Shown here: positions 37,683 to 46,686 of the stretch, one piece after another
Layout of the letters: each line of letters opens with the position of its first letter
Position numbering within the stretch: position 1 is the first letter of the stretch
Position numbers and translations under genes: made by a program
Assembly (NCBI RefSeq): GCF_018224925.1
Contig: NZ_JAGTUF010000005.1
Span: forward strand, 62,001-126,000
DNA: 64,000 nucleotides
Direction of reading: 5' to 3'
Origin: Magnetospirillum sulfuroxidans
GTDB taxonomy: Bacteria; Pseudomonadota; Alphaproteobacteria; Rhodospirillales; Magnetospirillaceae
Notes under the pieces: model-generated
Database searches by the model: none
Seen by the model: only the letters and a program-made list of their open reading frames with translations
Told to the model about the DNA's origin: nothing

Positions 37683-38447
37683 ATGGGTGACGATTTCATC
37701 GTCGAGACAAAGAATCTGACGAAGGAATTCAAAGGGTTCGTTGCGGTTTCCGACGTCAACCTCAAGGTTCGGCGTCATACCATTCACGCCCTGATCGGAC
37801 CGAACGGGGCGGGCAAGACCACCTGTTTCAATCTGATCACCAAGTTCCTGCCGCCATCGCGCGGCACGATCTTGCTGAATGGTCGCGACATCACCAATAC
37901 CGCGCCGGCCGACATCGCCCGTCTGGGCATGGTTCGCAGCTTTCAGATTTCCGCCGTCTTCGGTCACCTGACCGCCCTTGAAAACGTGCGCGTCGCCCTG
38001 CAACGCAAATTGGGCACCTCGTTCCATTTCTGGAAATCAGACAGCTCGTTGGCGGCGCTGAACGAACAGGCCGAACAATTGCTGGAAGATGTCGGCGTGC
38101 AGGAATATCGCGATATCCCCGCCGGCGAATTGTCTTATGGCCGCAAGCGCGCCCTGGAAATCGCCACCACCTTGGCGCTGGAACCGGAAATGCTGCTGCT
38201 GGACGAACCCATGGCCGGCATGGGCACCGAAGACGTCGCCCGCACCGCCGAACTGATCCGCCGGGTCTCCAAGGACCGCACCATCTTGATGGTCGAGCAC
38301 AATCTGTCGGTGGTCGCCGATCTGTCCGACACCATCACCGTGCTGAAACTGGGCAAGGTTCTGGCCGAAGGGCCGTACAGCGCAATCTCGCAAAACCCGG
38401 AAGTGATCGAGGCTTACATGGGACACGGAGTGGGCAGCCATGCGTAA
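37683..38447 (+). CDS. livG: Branched-chain amino acid type ABC transporter ATPase LivG
   Basis: This is a 254-residue nucleotide-binding subunit of the hydrophobic amino acid uptake family. It shows Walker A IGPNGAGKTTCFNLI, the family-specific RLGMVRSFQISAVF Q-loop, the signature LSYGRKRALEIA, Walker B MLLLDEPMAGMG and the switch His in MVEHNL. The ATG at 37683 has GGGAGG five bases upstream. It overlaps livF by 8 bases and opens the five-gene transporter unit, an order (ATPases before binding protein and permeases) common in alphaproteobacteria. Confidence 0.9.
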   Translation: MGDDFIVETKNLTKEFKGFVAVSDVNLKVRRHTIHALIGPNGAGKTTCFNLITKFLPPSRGTILLNGRDITNTAPADIARLGMVRSFQISAVFGHLTALENVRVALQRKLGTSFHFWKSDSSLAALNEQAEQLLEDVGVQEYRDIPAGELSYGRKRALEIATTLALEPEMLLLDEPMAGMGTEDVARTAELIRRVSKDRTILMVEHNLSVVADLSDTITVLKLGKVLAEGPYSAISQNPEVIEAYMGHGVGSHA

Positions 38448-39153
38448 CGACAACGGCGCTTTGCTCAAGGTCGAGGGGCTGGAAGCCTGGTACGGCGAAT
38501 CCCACATCCTGCACGGCATGAAATTCGAGGTGCATGACGGCGAAGTGGTCACCCTGCTGGGCCGCAACGGCGCCGGCAAATCCACCACCATGCGCTCGAT
38601 CATGGGCATGGTGGCCAAGCGCAAGGGTTCGATCGCTTACGAAGGCACCGAAACCATCGCCATGGCGTCGAACAAGATCGCCCGCCTGGGTCTGGCCCTG
38701 TGCCCGGAAGAACGCGGCATTTTCGCCTCGCTCAACGTCCGCGAGAACATGGTGCTGCCGCCGGTGATCAAGCCGGGCGGGCTGCCCCTGTCCGAGGTCT
38801 ATGACTTGTTCCCCCGGCTGGCCGAACGCGCCAACAGCCAGGGCACCAAGCTGTCCGGCGGCGAACAGCAGATGCTGGCCATCGCCCGCATCTTGCGCAC
38901 CGGCGCCAAGTTCTTGCTGCTGGACGAACCGACCGAAGGCTTGGCCCCGGTCATCGTCCAGCATATCGGTGAAATCATCCGCCAGCTTAAGCAACGCGGC
39001 TTCACCATCTTGCTGGTGGAACAGAATTTCCACTTCGCCGCCACCGTCGCCGACCGCCATTACGTGGTCGAACACGGCCACGTCATCGACATGATTCCCA
39101 ATGCCGAATTGCAAGCCAACATGGGCAAGCTCAAGGGCTATCTGGGGGTTTAA
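38440..39153 (+). CDS. livF: Branched-chain amino acid type ABC transporter ATPase LivF
   Basis: This is the 237-residue second nucleotide-binding subunit. It shows Walker A LLGRNGAGKSTTMRSIMGM, LCPEERGIFASLNVRENM, the signature LSGGEQQMLAIARIL, Walker B FLLLDEPTEGLAP and the switch region LLVEQNFHFA. It pairs with LivG on the LivHM permeases. It is 33 bases upstream of the binding-protein gene. Confidence 0.92.
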   Translation: MRNDNGALLKVEGLEAWYGESHILHGMKFEVHDGEVVTLLGRNGAGKSTTMRSIMGMVAKRKGSIAYEGTETIAMASNKIARLGLALCPEERGIFASLNVRENMVLPPVIKPGGLPLSEVYDLFPRLAERANSQGTKLSGGEQQMLAIARILRTGAKFLLLDEPTEGLAPVIVQHIGEIIRQLKQRGFTILLVEQNFHFAATVADRHYVVEHGHVIDMIPNAELQANMGKLKGYLGV

Positions 39154-39186
39154 CACCCTAAAATAAATCAACGGGAGGACATTCAT

Positions 39187-40404
39187 ATGTTGAAGAAAGC
39201 TTTGATCGGCGCCGTCGCCCTGACCGCGCTCAGCGCGGCCCAGGCCCAAGCCCAGTACAGCGACAACAAGATCAAGATCGGCGTGTTGACCGATCTGTCG
39301 GGCACCTATTCCGATCTGGCCGGCAAGGGCACCATCATCGCCGCCCAGATGGCGGTCGAGGATTTCGGCGGCAAGGTCAACGGCGTGCCGGTGGAAATCA
39401 TCTCCGCCGATCACCAGAACAAGGCCGATATCGCCTCTTCCATCGCCCGCAAGTGGTATGACGCCGAAGGCGTCGACGCCGTCGCCGAACTGGTGACCAC
39501 CGCCGCCGCCGTCGCCGTGCGCGAAGTGTCGAAGGAACGCGGCAAGATCGATCTGATCTCGGGCGCCGCCTCGACCGCGCTGACCAACGCCAAGTGCTCG
39601 GCCACCGGCTTCCACTGGACCTATGACACCGCCGCCCTGGCCAATGGCACCGCCAACGCCGTGGTCAAGAACGGTGGCAAGACCTGGTACTTCCTGACCG
39701 CCGATTACGCTTTCGGCCATGACCTCCAGGCTCAGACCGAGCGGGTGGTCAAGGCCAATGGCGGCGAAATCAAGGGCGCCGTCCGTCACCCCTTCCCCAA
39801 CTCGGATTTCTCGTCCTTCCTGTTGCAGGCGCAGGCTTCCGGCGCTCAGATCATCGGTCTGGCCAATGCCGGCGCCGACACCATCAACGCCATCAAGCAG
39901 GCCAAGGAATTCGGCATCACCCAGGGCGGCCAGTCGCTGGCCGGTCTGCTGGTGTTCATCACCGACATCAACTCGCTGGGCCTGGAAACCGCCCAGGGCA
40001 TGATGATGACCACCGGTTACTACTGGAACCGCGACGACGAAACCCGCGCCTGGTCCAAGCGCTGGTCGGCCAAGATGGATGGCAAGATGCCCTCCATGGT
40101 CCATGCCGGCACCTATTCCTCGGTCATCCACTACCTGAAGGCCTTGGCCGCCGCCAAGACCGATGACGGTATGAAGGTCGCCGAACAGATGCGCGCCATT
40201 CCGATCAAGGATGCCTCGGGCTTCGCCATCAACGGCAAGATCCGCGCCGATGGCCGTATGGTCCATGACATGTACCTGGCCCAGGTGAAGAAGCCGGCCG
40301 ATTCCAAGGCTCCTTGGGATTATTACAACATCCTGCGCACCATTCCCGGCGACGACGCTTATCAGCCGCTGTCGGAAAGCAAGTGCGATCTGGTCAAGAA
40401 GTAA
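39187..40404 (+). CDS. Periplasmic binding protein, Leu/Ile/Val or amide family
   Basis: This is a 405-residue secreted type I periplasmic binding protein with a Sec signal peptide (MLKKALIGAVALTALSAAQAQA). The N-terminal lobe begins KIGVLTDLSGTYSDLAGKG, followed by SADHQNKADIASSIARKW and WTYDTAALANGTA. These binding proteins serve branched-chain amino acids, amides, urea or aromatic acids; the ligand is not decidable from the sequence. It lies between livF and livH, with a good ribosome site (GGGAGG) nine bases before the ATG. Confidence 0.88.
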   Translation: MLKKALIGAVALTALSAAQAQAQYSDNKIKIGVLTDLSGTYSDLAGKGTIIAAQMAVEDFGGKVNGVPVEIISADHQNKADIASSIARKWYDAEGVDAVAELVTTAAAVAVREVSKERGKIDLISGAASTALTNAKCSATGFHWTYDTAALANGTANAVVKNGGKTWYFLTADYAFGHDLQAQTERVVKANGGEIKGAVRHPFPNSDFSSFLLQAQASGAQIIGLANAGADTINAIKQAKEFGITQGGQSLAGLLVFITDINSLGLETAQGMMMTTGYYWNRDDETRAWSKRWSAKMDGKMPSMVHAGTYSSVIHYLKALAAAKTDDGMKVAEQMRAIPIKDASGFAINGKIRADGRMVHDMYLAQVKKPADSKAPWDYYNILRTIPGDDAYQPLSESKCDLVKK

Positions 40405-40483
40405 GACCTTTCCGTCCTGAACGGGGCGTCGCCAAGGCGGCGCCCCAATCGGTCGGCTGACAGCGAAGAGAGACCAAGCCACC

Positions 40484-41371
40484 ATGATGACCCTGTTCGG
40501 CATCCCCGCCGGCGCATTGTTCGGCCAGCTTTTGCTGGGCCTGATCAACGGCGCCTTCTATGCCATGCTCAGCCTGGGGCTGGCGCTGATCTTCGGCCTC
40601 TTGAACATCATCAATTTCTCCCATGGGGCCCAGTACATGATGGGCGCTTTCGTCGCCTGGCTGGGGCTGACCTATTTGGGAACCAATTACTGGGTCGCGC
40701 TGGCCCTGGCCCCGCTGATCGTCGCCGCCTTCGGCATCCTTTTGGAACGGACCATGCTGTCGCGGCTGTACAAGCTCGACCATCTGTACGGGCTGCTGCT
40801 GACCTTTGGTCTGGCGCTGATCATCGAGGGCTTTTTCCGGCAGCTTTACGGCATTTCCGGCATGCCCTACGCGGTGCCCAAGGAATTGGCCGGCGGCTGG
40901 AATCTGGGCTTCATGTATCTGCCCATCTATCGCGCCTGGGTGGTGATCGCCTCGCTGATCCTGTGCCTGGGCACCTGGGTGCTGATCGAAAAGACCAAGC
41001 TGGGCGCCTATTTGCGCGCCGCCACTGAAAATCCGGCGCTGGTGCAGGCTTTCGGCATCAACGTGCCGGTGATGATCACCTTGACCTATGGTTTCGGCGT
41101 GGCGCTGGCCGCCTTTGCCGGTGTTCTGGCCGCCCCCATCTATTCGGTCAACCCGCTGATGGGCTCCAATCTGATCATCGTGGTGTTCGCGGTGGTGGTC
41201 ATCGGCGGCATGGGCTCGATCATGGGTTCGATCGTGACCGGCTTCATGCTTGGTCTGCTGGAAGGCCTGACCAAGGTTGTCTACCCGGAAGCGGCCGGAA
41301 CCGTGATCTTCATGGTCATGGTCATCGTGCTGCTGATCAAGCCCGCCGGCCTGTTCGGCAAGGGAGCCTGA
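40484..41371 (+). CDS. livH: Branched-chain amino acid type ABC transporter permease LivH
   Basis: This is a 295-residue inner-membrane permease with about eight TM helices. Typical family sequences are LLLGLINGAFYAMLSLGLALIFG, NIINFSHGAQYM, the EAA-like LGAYLRAATENPALVQAFGIN, and VVIGGMGSIMGSIVTGFMLG. It forms the channel with LivM, whose gene starts four bases after its stop. Confidence 0.92.
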   Translation: MMTLFGIPAGALFGQLLLGLINGAFYAMLSLGLALIFGLLNIINFSHGAQYMMGAFVAWLGLTYLGTNYWVALALAPLIVAAFGILLERTMLSRLYKLDHLYGLLLTFGLALIIEGFFRQLYGISGMPYAVPKELAGGWNLGFMYLPIYRAWVVIASLILCLGTWVLIEKTKLGAYLRAATENPALVQAFGINVPVMITLTYGFGVALAAFAGVLAAPIYSVNPLMGSNLIIVVFAVVVIGGMGSIMGSIVTGFMLGLLEGLTKVVYPEAAGTVIFMVMVIVLLIKPAGLFGKGA

Positions 41372-41375
41372 GACA

Positions 41376-42347
41376 ATGACCTCGCAATCCGTTACCACCA
41401 CCGCCCCATCGTCGGGACCGTCGCGTCAGACCATCTTCGTCGGCATCTTGCTGGTGCTGGCCCTGGCCGCCCCGTTCGCCGTCTATCCGGTGTTCTTGAT
41501 GAAGGGGCTGTGTTTCGCCCTGTTCGCCGCCGCCTTCAACCTGTTGCTGGGCTATGTCGGACTGCTGTCCTTTGGCCATGCCATGTTCTTCGGCTGGTCG
41601 GCCTATATCACCGCCCATGCGGCCAAGGAATGGGGATTGACGCCTGAACTGGCCATCTTGCTGGGCACCGCCGCCGCCGCCGCCCTGGGCGCGGTGGTCG
41701 GCTGGCTGGCCATTCGCCGCCAGGGCATCTATTTCGCCATGATCACCTTGGCCTTGGCTCAATTGATGTACTTCGTCGCCCTGCAAGCCCCCTTCACCCA
41801 TGGTGAAGACGGCATCCAAGGCGTGCCGCGCGGTCATCTGTTCGGGCTGATCGACCTGTCCGACACCATGAACATGTATTACTTCGTCCTCGCCGTTTTC
41901 GTTCTGGCGGTGCTGTTCTTGTACCGGGTGCTGCATTCGCCCTTTGGTCAGGTGCTCAAGGCCATCCGCGACAACGAACCGCGCGCCATCTCGCTCGGCT
42001 ATCAGGTTCATCGTTACAAGCTGATCGCCTTCGTCATCTCGGCCGGCCTGTCGGGCATGGCCGGCTCGGTGAAAAGCCTGGTGTTTCAGTTGGCGTCGCT
42101 GGCCGATGTCCATTGGCATACCTCGGGCGAGGTGGTTCTGATGACCCTGCTGGGCGGCGTCGGCACCATCTTTGGCCCCACCGCCGGCGCCTATCTGGTG
42201 GTGACCATCCAGAATTATTTCGCCTCGGCCGGATCGTGGGTGACCATCATCCAGGGCTTCATCTTCGTCATCTGCGTCCTGGCCTTCCGGGCCGGCATCG
42301 TCGGCGTGTTCGCGCCGCTGCTGAAAAAGCGCGGCATCGAGGCCTAA
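41376..42347 (+). CDS. livM: Branched-chain amino acid type ABC transporter permease LivM
   Basis: This is a 323-residue inner-membrane permease partner of LivH. It has about eight to ten TM helices with FNLLLGYVGLLSFGHAMFFGWSAY, AIRRQGIYFAMITLALAQ, the EAA-like GQVLKAIRDNEPRAISLGYQV and LMTLLGGVGTIFGPTAGAY. It is followed ten bases later by a universal stress protein gene that seems part of the same unit. Confidence 0.92.
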   Translation: MTSQSVTTTAPSSGPSRQTIFVGILLVLALAAPFAVYPVFLMKGLCFALFAAAFNLLLGYVGLLSFGHAMFFGWSAYITAHAAKEWGLTPELAILLGTAAAAALGAVVGWLAIRRQGIYFAMITLALAQLMYFVALQAPFTHGEDGIQGVPRGHLFGLIDLSDTMNMYYFVLAVFVLAVLFLYRVLHSPFGQVLKAIRDNEPRAISLGYQVHRYKLIAFVISAGLSGMAGSVKSLVFQLASLADVHWHTSGEVVLMTLLGGVGTIFGPTAGAYLVVTIQNYFASAGSWVTIIQGFIFVICVLAFRAGIVGVFAPLLKKRGIEA

Positions 42348-42357
42348 GGAGAACAAA

Positions 42358-43164
42358 ATGTACAAGGATATCCTCGTTCACCTGGATGGCGGCCATCGCG
42401 ATCCGCTGCGCATCGAGGCCGCCGCCATCCTGGCCAAGCGCTTCGGCGGCCGCCTGACCGGCCTGTTCGCCCGGGCCGAGAACCAGCGCGTGGCGGTGAT
42501 CGCCCGCCGCGGTTCCGAAGCCTTCGAGGCGGCGGCGCTGATCTCTGAGCGGCAATTCGCCGAAACCACCGCCGCGGCCGGCATTCCCACCCGCTGGTGG
42601 CGGCTGGAACATGGCGAGCAAAGCCATGTGCTGGCGGAAACCGCCATCGCCGCCCGTTTCCATGATCTGGTCATCGTCGGCCAGCATCATGAGGGCAAGG
42701 ACGCCCCCGAGGATCTGATCGAGCAATTGGTGCTGCAATCGGGCCGGCCGGTGCTGATCTTGCCGTCGGTCGACACTTATCCGACCATCGGCAGCAATAT
42801 CATGGTCGCCTGGAACGGCGGCCGCGAGGCCAGCCGCGCCCTGCACGATTCCATGCCGTTGCTGGAAGGCGCCGAAGCGGTGGAAATCATCTCGGTCCGG
42901 GCACAGCAACGCTCCCCCGACGCCAAGCTGCCGCCGTTGAGCATCATCGAGCACATGACCCAGCACGGCGCCAAGGTGACGCGCGAGGTTCTGGCCGGCG
43001 AGGATATCGGCGTCATGGACCTGTTGTTGTCACGCGCCTTTGACCAAGGCTGCGACCTGCTGGTCATGGGGGGCCACGGCGGCTATCACCTGCCCTTCTT
43101 CAAGGGTGCCGGCACCCGCCATATCTTGAAGCACATGACCCTGCCGGTGCTGATGAGCCACTGA
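42358..43164 (+). CDS. Universal stress protein (tandem UspA domains)
   Basis: This is a 268-residue cytoplasmic protein with two Usp folds. The first begins MYKDILVHLDGG; the second (from about residue 145) contains IMVAWNGGREASRALHDSMPLL and ends with a nucleotide-binding-like loop, VMGGHGGYHLPFFKGAGTRHILKHMTLPVL. A strong hairpin terminator follows, so it closes the transporter operon. Its linkage with LivM hints at a regulatory role in uptake, which is inference. Confidence 0.85.
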   Translation: MYKDILVHLDGGHRDPLRIEAAAILAKRFGGRLTGLFARAENQRVAVIARRGSEAFEAAALISERQFAETTAAAGIPTRWWRLEHGEQSHVLAETAIAARFHDLVIVGQHHEGKDAPEDLIEQLVLQSGRPVLILPSVDTYPTIGSNIMVAWNGGREASRALHDSMPLLEGAEAVEIISVRAQQRSPDAKLPPLSIIEHMTQHGAKVTREVLAGEDIGVMDLLLSRAFDQGCDLLVMGGHGGYHLPFFKGAGTRHILKHMTLPVLMSH

Positions 43165-43205
43165 TTTTCACCGGGGCATGCGATCGCCCGCCAGCCCGCG
43201 TTTCA

Positions 43206-43237
43206 ATCCCCCGCGCAGCCCCTGCGCGGGGGATTTT
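43206..43237. terminator. Bidirectional terminator between usp and MaoC genes
   Basis: A perfect 12-bp stem (ATCCCCCGCGCA/TGCGCGGGGGAT) with a five-base loop is followed by TTTT on the plus strand. It separates the convergent usp and dehydratase genes. Confidence 0.88.
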
Positions 43238-43239
43238 CC

Positions 43240-43686
43240 TTATCCGCGCCCTTGCACCACCAGCGGGGTGGTGAAGACCTGCACCGCTTCACCAGCCTCG
43301 TCCAAGGTGGTGGTCCGCATACGACAGATGCCATAGCCGGGCTTCGATCGCATGGGCCGGATTTCCAATACTTCCGCTTCGACCCGCAAGACATCGCCGG
43401 GACGGACCGGGCGGAACCATTTCAAATCCTCGATGCCGGCGCCGATGACGCCATTGACCGGCTGGAAATCGCCGGTCACCAGCAATCGCATGGTGATGCA
43501 GGCTGTTTGCCAGCCACTGGCCGCCAAACCTTGGAAAAAACTATCCGCCGCCCCGGCCTCATCCAAATGAAAGACTTGCGGGTCCCACTGGCCGGCGAAG
43601 TCCTTGATCGATTGCGCGGTCACCGTGAATGTGCCCGTGCCGAATTTTTGCCCCACGGCAATATCTTCCAGGTATAGCGCTGTCAT
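43240..43686 (-). CDS. MaoC-like dehydratase (hot-dog fold)
   Basis: This is a 148-residue protein of the MaoC/(R)-specific enoyl-CoA hydratase family. MTALYLEDIAVGQKFGTGTFTVTAQSIKDFAGQWDPQVFHLDEAGA contains the hydratase-type Asp and His pair in the segment D-P-Q-V-F-H. A G-I-E-D-L-K-W-F-R-P-V stretch matches the second half of the fold. The role may be in beta-oxidation, PHA precursor supply or a related acyl-CoA path. It stands alone, convergent with usp. Confidence 0.85.
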   Translation of the reverse strand: MTALYLEDIAVGQKFGTGTFTVTAQSIKDFAGQWDPQVFHLDEAGAADSFFQGLAASGWQTACITMRLLVTGDFQPVNGVIGAGIEDLKWFRPVRPGDVLRVEAEVLEIRPMRSKPGYGICRMRTTTLDEAGEAVQVFTTPLVVQGRG

Positions 43687-43852
43687 TTCTTTGCCTCAAT
43701 TTTTTCCCATGATGGATGTAAGGCCTGTGTGAACAACCGTCAACAAGGCTGACCTAGAACTGGTTCTTTGGTTGGAGTATAGAATTCTGCATGGATGTGC
43801 ACAGCGTATGCGAGTACCATACCTACATATCGGATATTCAGCGGGGGGGCTG

Positions 43853-44602
43853 ATGCGTCGGCTGTTTCCAGTATTTTTGATTGTTGCCAGCACTTCCGCG
43901 GCTTTCGCCCAAGGGTCGTTGATGGACCTTGGCAAAAGCGCGCTCCGGCAGCAAATGAATGGCGGCGGCACGTCTGCTTCCGGCGCGCTGGGGCAGTCGC
44001 TGTCGGTCGGCGACATCGCCAGCGGCCTCAAGGAGGCATTGAAAACCGGAACCGGGAAAGTCACCAGCCAGCTGGGGGCCCAGGATGGTTTCAACGCCGA
44101 TCCAAGCATCCACATCCCGCTGCCCGCGACCTTGCAAAAGGTTCAGTCGGGCTTGAAGATGGTGGGGATGTCGGGATTGGCCGACGATCTGGAATTGCGC
44201 CTGAATCGCGCCGCCGAGGCCGCGACCCCCGAAGCCAAGCGCATTTTTTGGAGCGCGCTGGAAAAAATGACCGTGGACGACGCCCGCGCCATTCTCAATG
44301 GCCCCCAAGACGCCGCCACCCAGTATTTCAAACGGACCATGAGCCCCGATCTGAAAACCGCCATGCGCCCGGTGGTCGATAAAAACGTCGCCGCGGCGGG
44401 GGCGGTCAAAAGTCTGAATTCCATGACCAGCGCCGCCAAGGGCTTGGCGCCGGGAATGGACGGCCAGAGCCTGTTGACCGATCACGTGCTCGATTATGCG
44501 CTGTCGGGGATGTTCGCCTATTTGGCCAAGGAAGAAACCGCCATTCGCCAGGATCCCGCCAAACGCACCACCGATATTCTGCGTAAGGTTTTCTCCAACT
44601 GA
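43853..44602 (+). CDS. DUF4197 family secreted protein
   Basis: This is a 249-residue protein with a Sec signal peptide (MRRLFPVFLIVASTSAAFA). The mature part is helical and looks like the DUF4197 family: LGQSLSVGDIASGLKEALKTG, IPLPATLQKVQSGLKMVGM, FKRTMSPDLKTAMRPVVD and the C-terminal DHVLDYALSGMFAYLAKEE. Function is unknown. The start at 43853 is chosen for its signal peptide and a GGGGGG ribosome site; upstream in-frame sequence to 43772 does not resemble the family. It lies 14 bases upstream of the AsmA gene. Confidence 0.85.
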   Translation: MRRLFPVFLIVASTSAAFAQGSLMDLGKSALRQQMNGGGTSASGALGQSLSVGDIASGLKEALKTGTGKVTSQLGAQDGFNADPSIHIPLPATLQKVQSGLKMVGMSGLADDLELRLNRAAEAATPEAKRIFWSALEKMTVDDARAILNGPQDAATQYFKRTMSPDLKTAMRPVVDKNVAAAGAVKSLNSMTSAAKGLAPGMDGQSLLTDHVLDYALSGMFAYLAKEETAIRQDPAKRTTDILRKVFSN

Positions 44603-44616
44603 ACTTGGGGCCAGGA

Positions 44617-46650
44617 ATGAAAAAGATTCTCGCCATTGTCGGCGTCATCGTCGTTCTGCTGATTGCCGCGCTTGTCGCGCTGCCATCGCTGGTCCCGGCT
44701 GACAAGATCAAGGGAGAAGTGGTGGCCCAGGTCAAGGCCGCCACCGGCCGCGACCTGTCGATCCAAGGCAAGGTTTCGGTTTCCGCCTTCCCCTCCCTGG
44801 GGGTCGAGGTCAACAATGTCGCCCTGGCCAACCCGGCCGGTTTTTCCACCAAGGATCTGATCCGTCTGGGGGCGCTGGACGTCAAGCTGAAGCTGTTGCC
44901 GATCCTGTCGGGTCGAGTCGAGGTGGATTCCTTCGTTCTGGTCGATCCGGTCATCACCTTGGAAGTGGACCGCAAGGGCAAGGCCAATTGGGTCTTCGAT
45001 ACCCCCGCCACCGCCGCCAAGGGCAAACCGGCCCCGGCCGAAAAAACCCCTTCCCCGGCCACTTCGGCCTCGGGCTCGGGCTCGGCTTCCGGTCTTGACG
45101 ACATCGTCTTGGGTGACGTGCGCATCCAAAACGGCAAACTGACCTATATCGACGGTCCGGCCGGCACCAAGGAAGACGTCGACGGCATCAATCTGGCCGT
45201 TTCCTTGAAAAGCCTGGATGCCCCGCTGGCGGTCAAGGGCGGCCTGAACTGGCACGCCAAGGCCATTGATTTGGGCTTGAATGTGGCCAAGCCACGGGCC
45301 TTGCTGGACGGCAAAAGCACCGATGCCGACCTTTCGATCAATTCCGAGACGGTCAAGCTGTCGTTCAAGGGCCAAGCCAATGGCGGCCCCCATGCCGGCG
45401 CCACCGGAGCGTTGGATCTGTCGGTGCCGTCCATCCGCGCCTTGGCGCAATGGGCCACCGGCAAGCCCCTGGCCATGGCCGGCAGCGGCCTGGGTCCGTT
45501 GGCGTTGAACGGTCAATTGGCCGCCGCCGGCACCAAGATATCGCTGACCCAAACCAACATCGCCATCGACGCCATCAAGGCCAAGGGCGACTTCAACGTC
45601 GATACCGGCGGCGCCCGACCGGCGCTCAAGGGTAAATTGGACGTGGAAGCCCTGGACCTTAACCCCTATTTGCCCGCCGACAAGCCGGCGGCGTCTTCGG
45701 CTGGCGGCTCCGCCGCTCCGGCCGCGACCGCGGGCGGCAAGGCGGCCAAATCAGGCTGGAGCGATGATCCCATCGATGCCTCGGGCCTGAAAGCCGCCGA
45801 TGTCGATTTCGCCCTGTCGGTCGGCTCGATCACCGTCAATAAAATCAAGGTCGGCAAAAGCGCCTTGAAGCTTGTGCTGAACAACGGCCGGCTTAATGCC
45901 GATTTGACCGAACTGGCCCTGTATCAAGGCAGCGGCAAGGGCAAGATCGGACTGGACGGCAGCCAGCCGGGCATTGGCCTTGACGCCTCTTTCGTCCTCA
46001 AGGGCTTGCAGGCCGAGCCGTTCCTCACCGATGCCGCCGATTTCAACCGACTGGAAGGCACCGGTAATTTCGATGTCCAAGTCAGCGGTCGGGGCCGCAC
46101 CGAACGCCAGCTGGTTTCCGCCCTCAACGGCAAGGGCGCGGTCTCGTTCCTTGACGGCGCCATCAAGGGAATCAATCTGGCCGAAATGGTCCGCAACGTC
46201 ACCACCGCCTTTGGCGGCGGCGGCAGCGCGCAAAAGACCGATTTCGCCGAATTGGGCGGCACCTTCACCATTACCGACGGCATCGTCAGGAACCAGGATC
46301 TGGCGCTGAAATCGCCGCTGCTGCGCGTCGAAGGCAAGGGCAGTGTCGAATTGCCGCCGCGCACGGTGCATTACCGGGTCGAGCCCAAGGCCGTGGCCAG
46401 CCTGGAAGGCCAAGGCGGCAAAGCCGATGTCGGCGGCATTCAGGTGCCGGTCATCATCGAAGGCCCCTGGGAAAATCTTTCTTATCGCCCCGACCTGGAA
46501 GCCATGCTGAAAGGTCAGGCCGGCAAGGCCATTCAAGATGCCATCGGCGGCAAAGCCGGCGGTTTGGGGGGGCTTGTCGGGGGCGGTTCTGGAAACGAAC
46601 AAAAGGCTGGCCCCCTCCCGATCAATCCGGGAAGCCTGTTCGGTCGTTAA
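44617..46650 (+). CDS. AsmA family protein
   Basis: This is a 677-residue envelope protein with an N-terminal TM anchor (ILAIVGVIVVLLIAALVALP). The AsmA-type beta-rich body follows (KAATGRDLSIQGKVSVSAFPSLGVEVNNVALANP at residues about 40-75) and a C-terminal AsmA_2-like region (GTFTITDGIVRNQDLALKSPLLRVEGKGSV). A low-complexity Ala/Pro/Ser linker lies near 135-155 and another near 350-375. Family members act as inner-membrane anchored bridges linked to lipid or outer-membrane homeostasis. The preceding gene is 14 bases away. Confidence 0.88.
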   Translation: MKKILAIVGVIVVLLIAALVALPSLVPADKIKGEVVAQVKAATGRDLSIQGKVSVSAFPSLGVEVNNVALANPAGFSTKDLIRLGALDVKLKLLPILSGRVEVDSFVLVDPVITLEVDRKGKANWVFDTPATAAKGKPAPAEKTPSPATSASGSGSASGLDDIVLGDVRIQNGKLTYIDGPAGTKEDVDGINLAVSLKSLDAPLAVKGGLNWHAKAIDLGLNVAKPRALLDGKSTDADLSINSETVKLSFKGQANGGPHAGATGALDLSVPSIRALAQWATGKPLAMAGSGLGPLALNGQLAAAGTKISLTQTNIAIDAIKAKGDFNVDTGGARPALKGKLDVEALDLNPYLPADKPAASSAGGSAAPAATAGGKAAKSGWSDDPIDASGLKAADVDFALSVGSITVNKIKVGKSALKLVLNNGRLNADLTELALYQGSGKGKIGLDGSQPGIGLDASFVLKGLQAEPFLTDAADFNRLEGTGNFDVQVSGRGRTERQLVSALNGKGAVSFLDGAIKGINLAEMVRNVTTAFGGGGSAQKTDFAELGGTFTITDGIVRNQDLALKSPLLRVEGKGSVELPPRTVHYRVEPKAVASLEGQGGKADVGGIQVPVIIEGPWENLSYRPDLEAMLKGQAGKAIQDAIGGKAGGLGGLVGGGSGNEQKAGPLPINPGSLFGR

Positions 46651-46686
46651 GTAGTTCGCGTTCACTTTCACTAGGAGACTGTATCA

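Noticed and set aside
37480-37719. Short open frame before livG
   Set aside because: It overlaps the livG start in another frame, has no good ribosome site and no recognisable product.
38335-40548. A 737-codon open frame antisense to livF and the binding-protein gene
   Set aside because: It spans two well-supported genes on the other strand and an intergenic gap, which a real gene would not be expected to do with such a composition.
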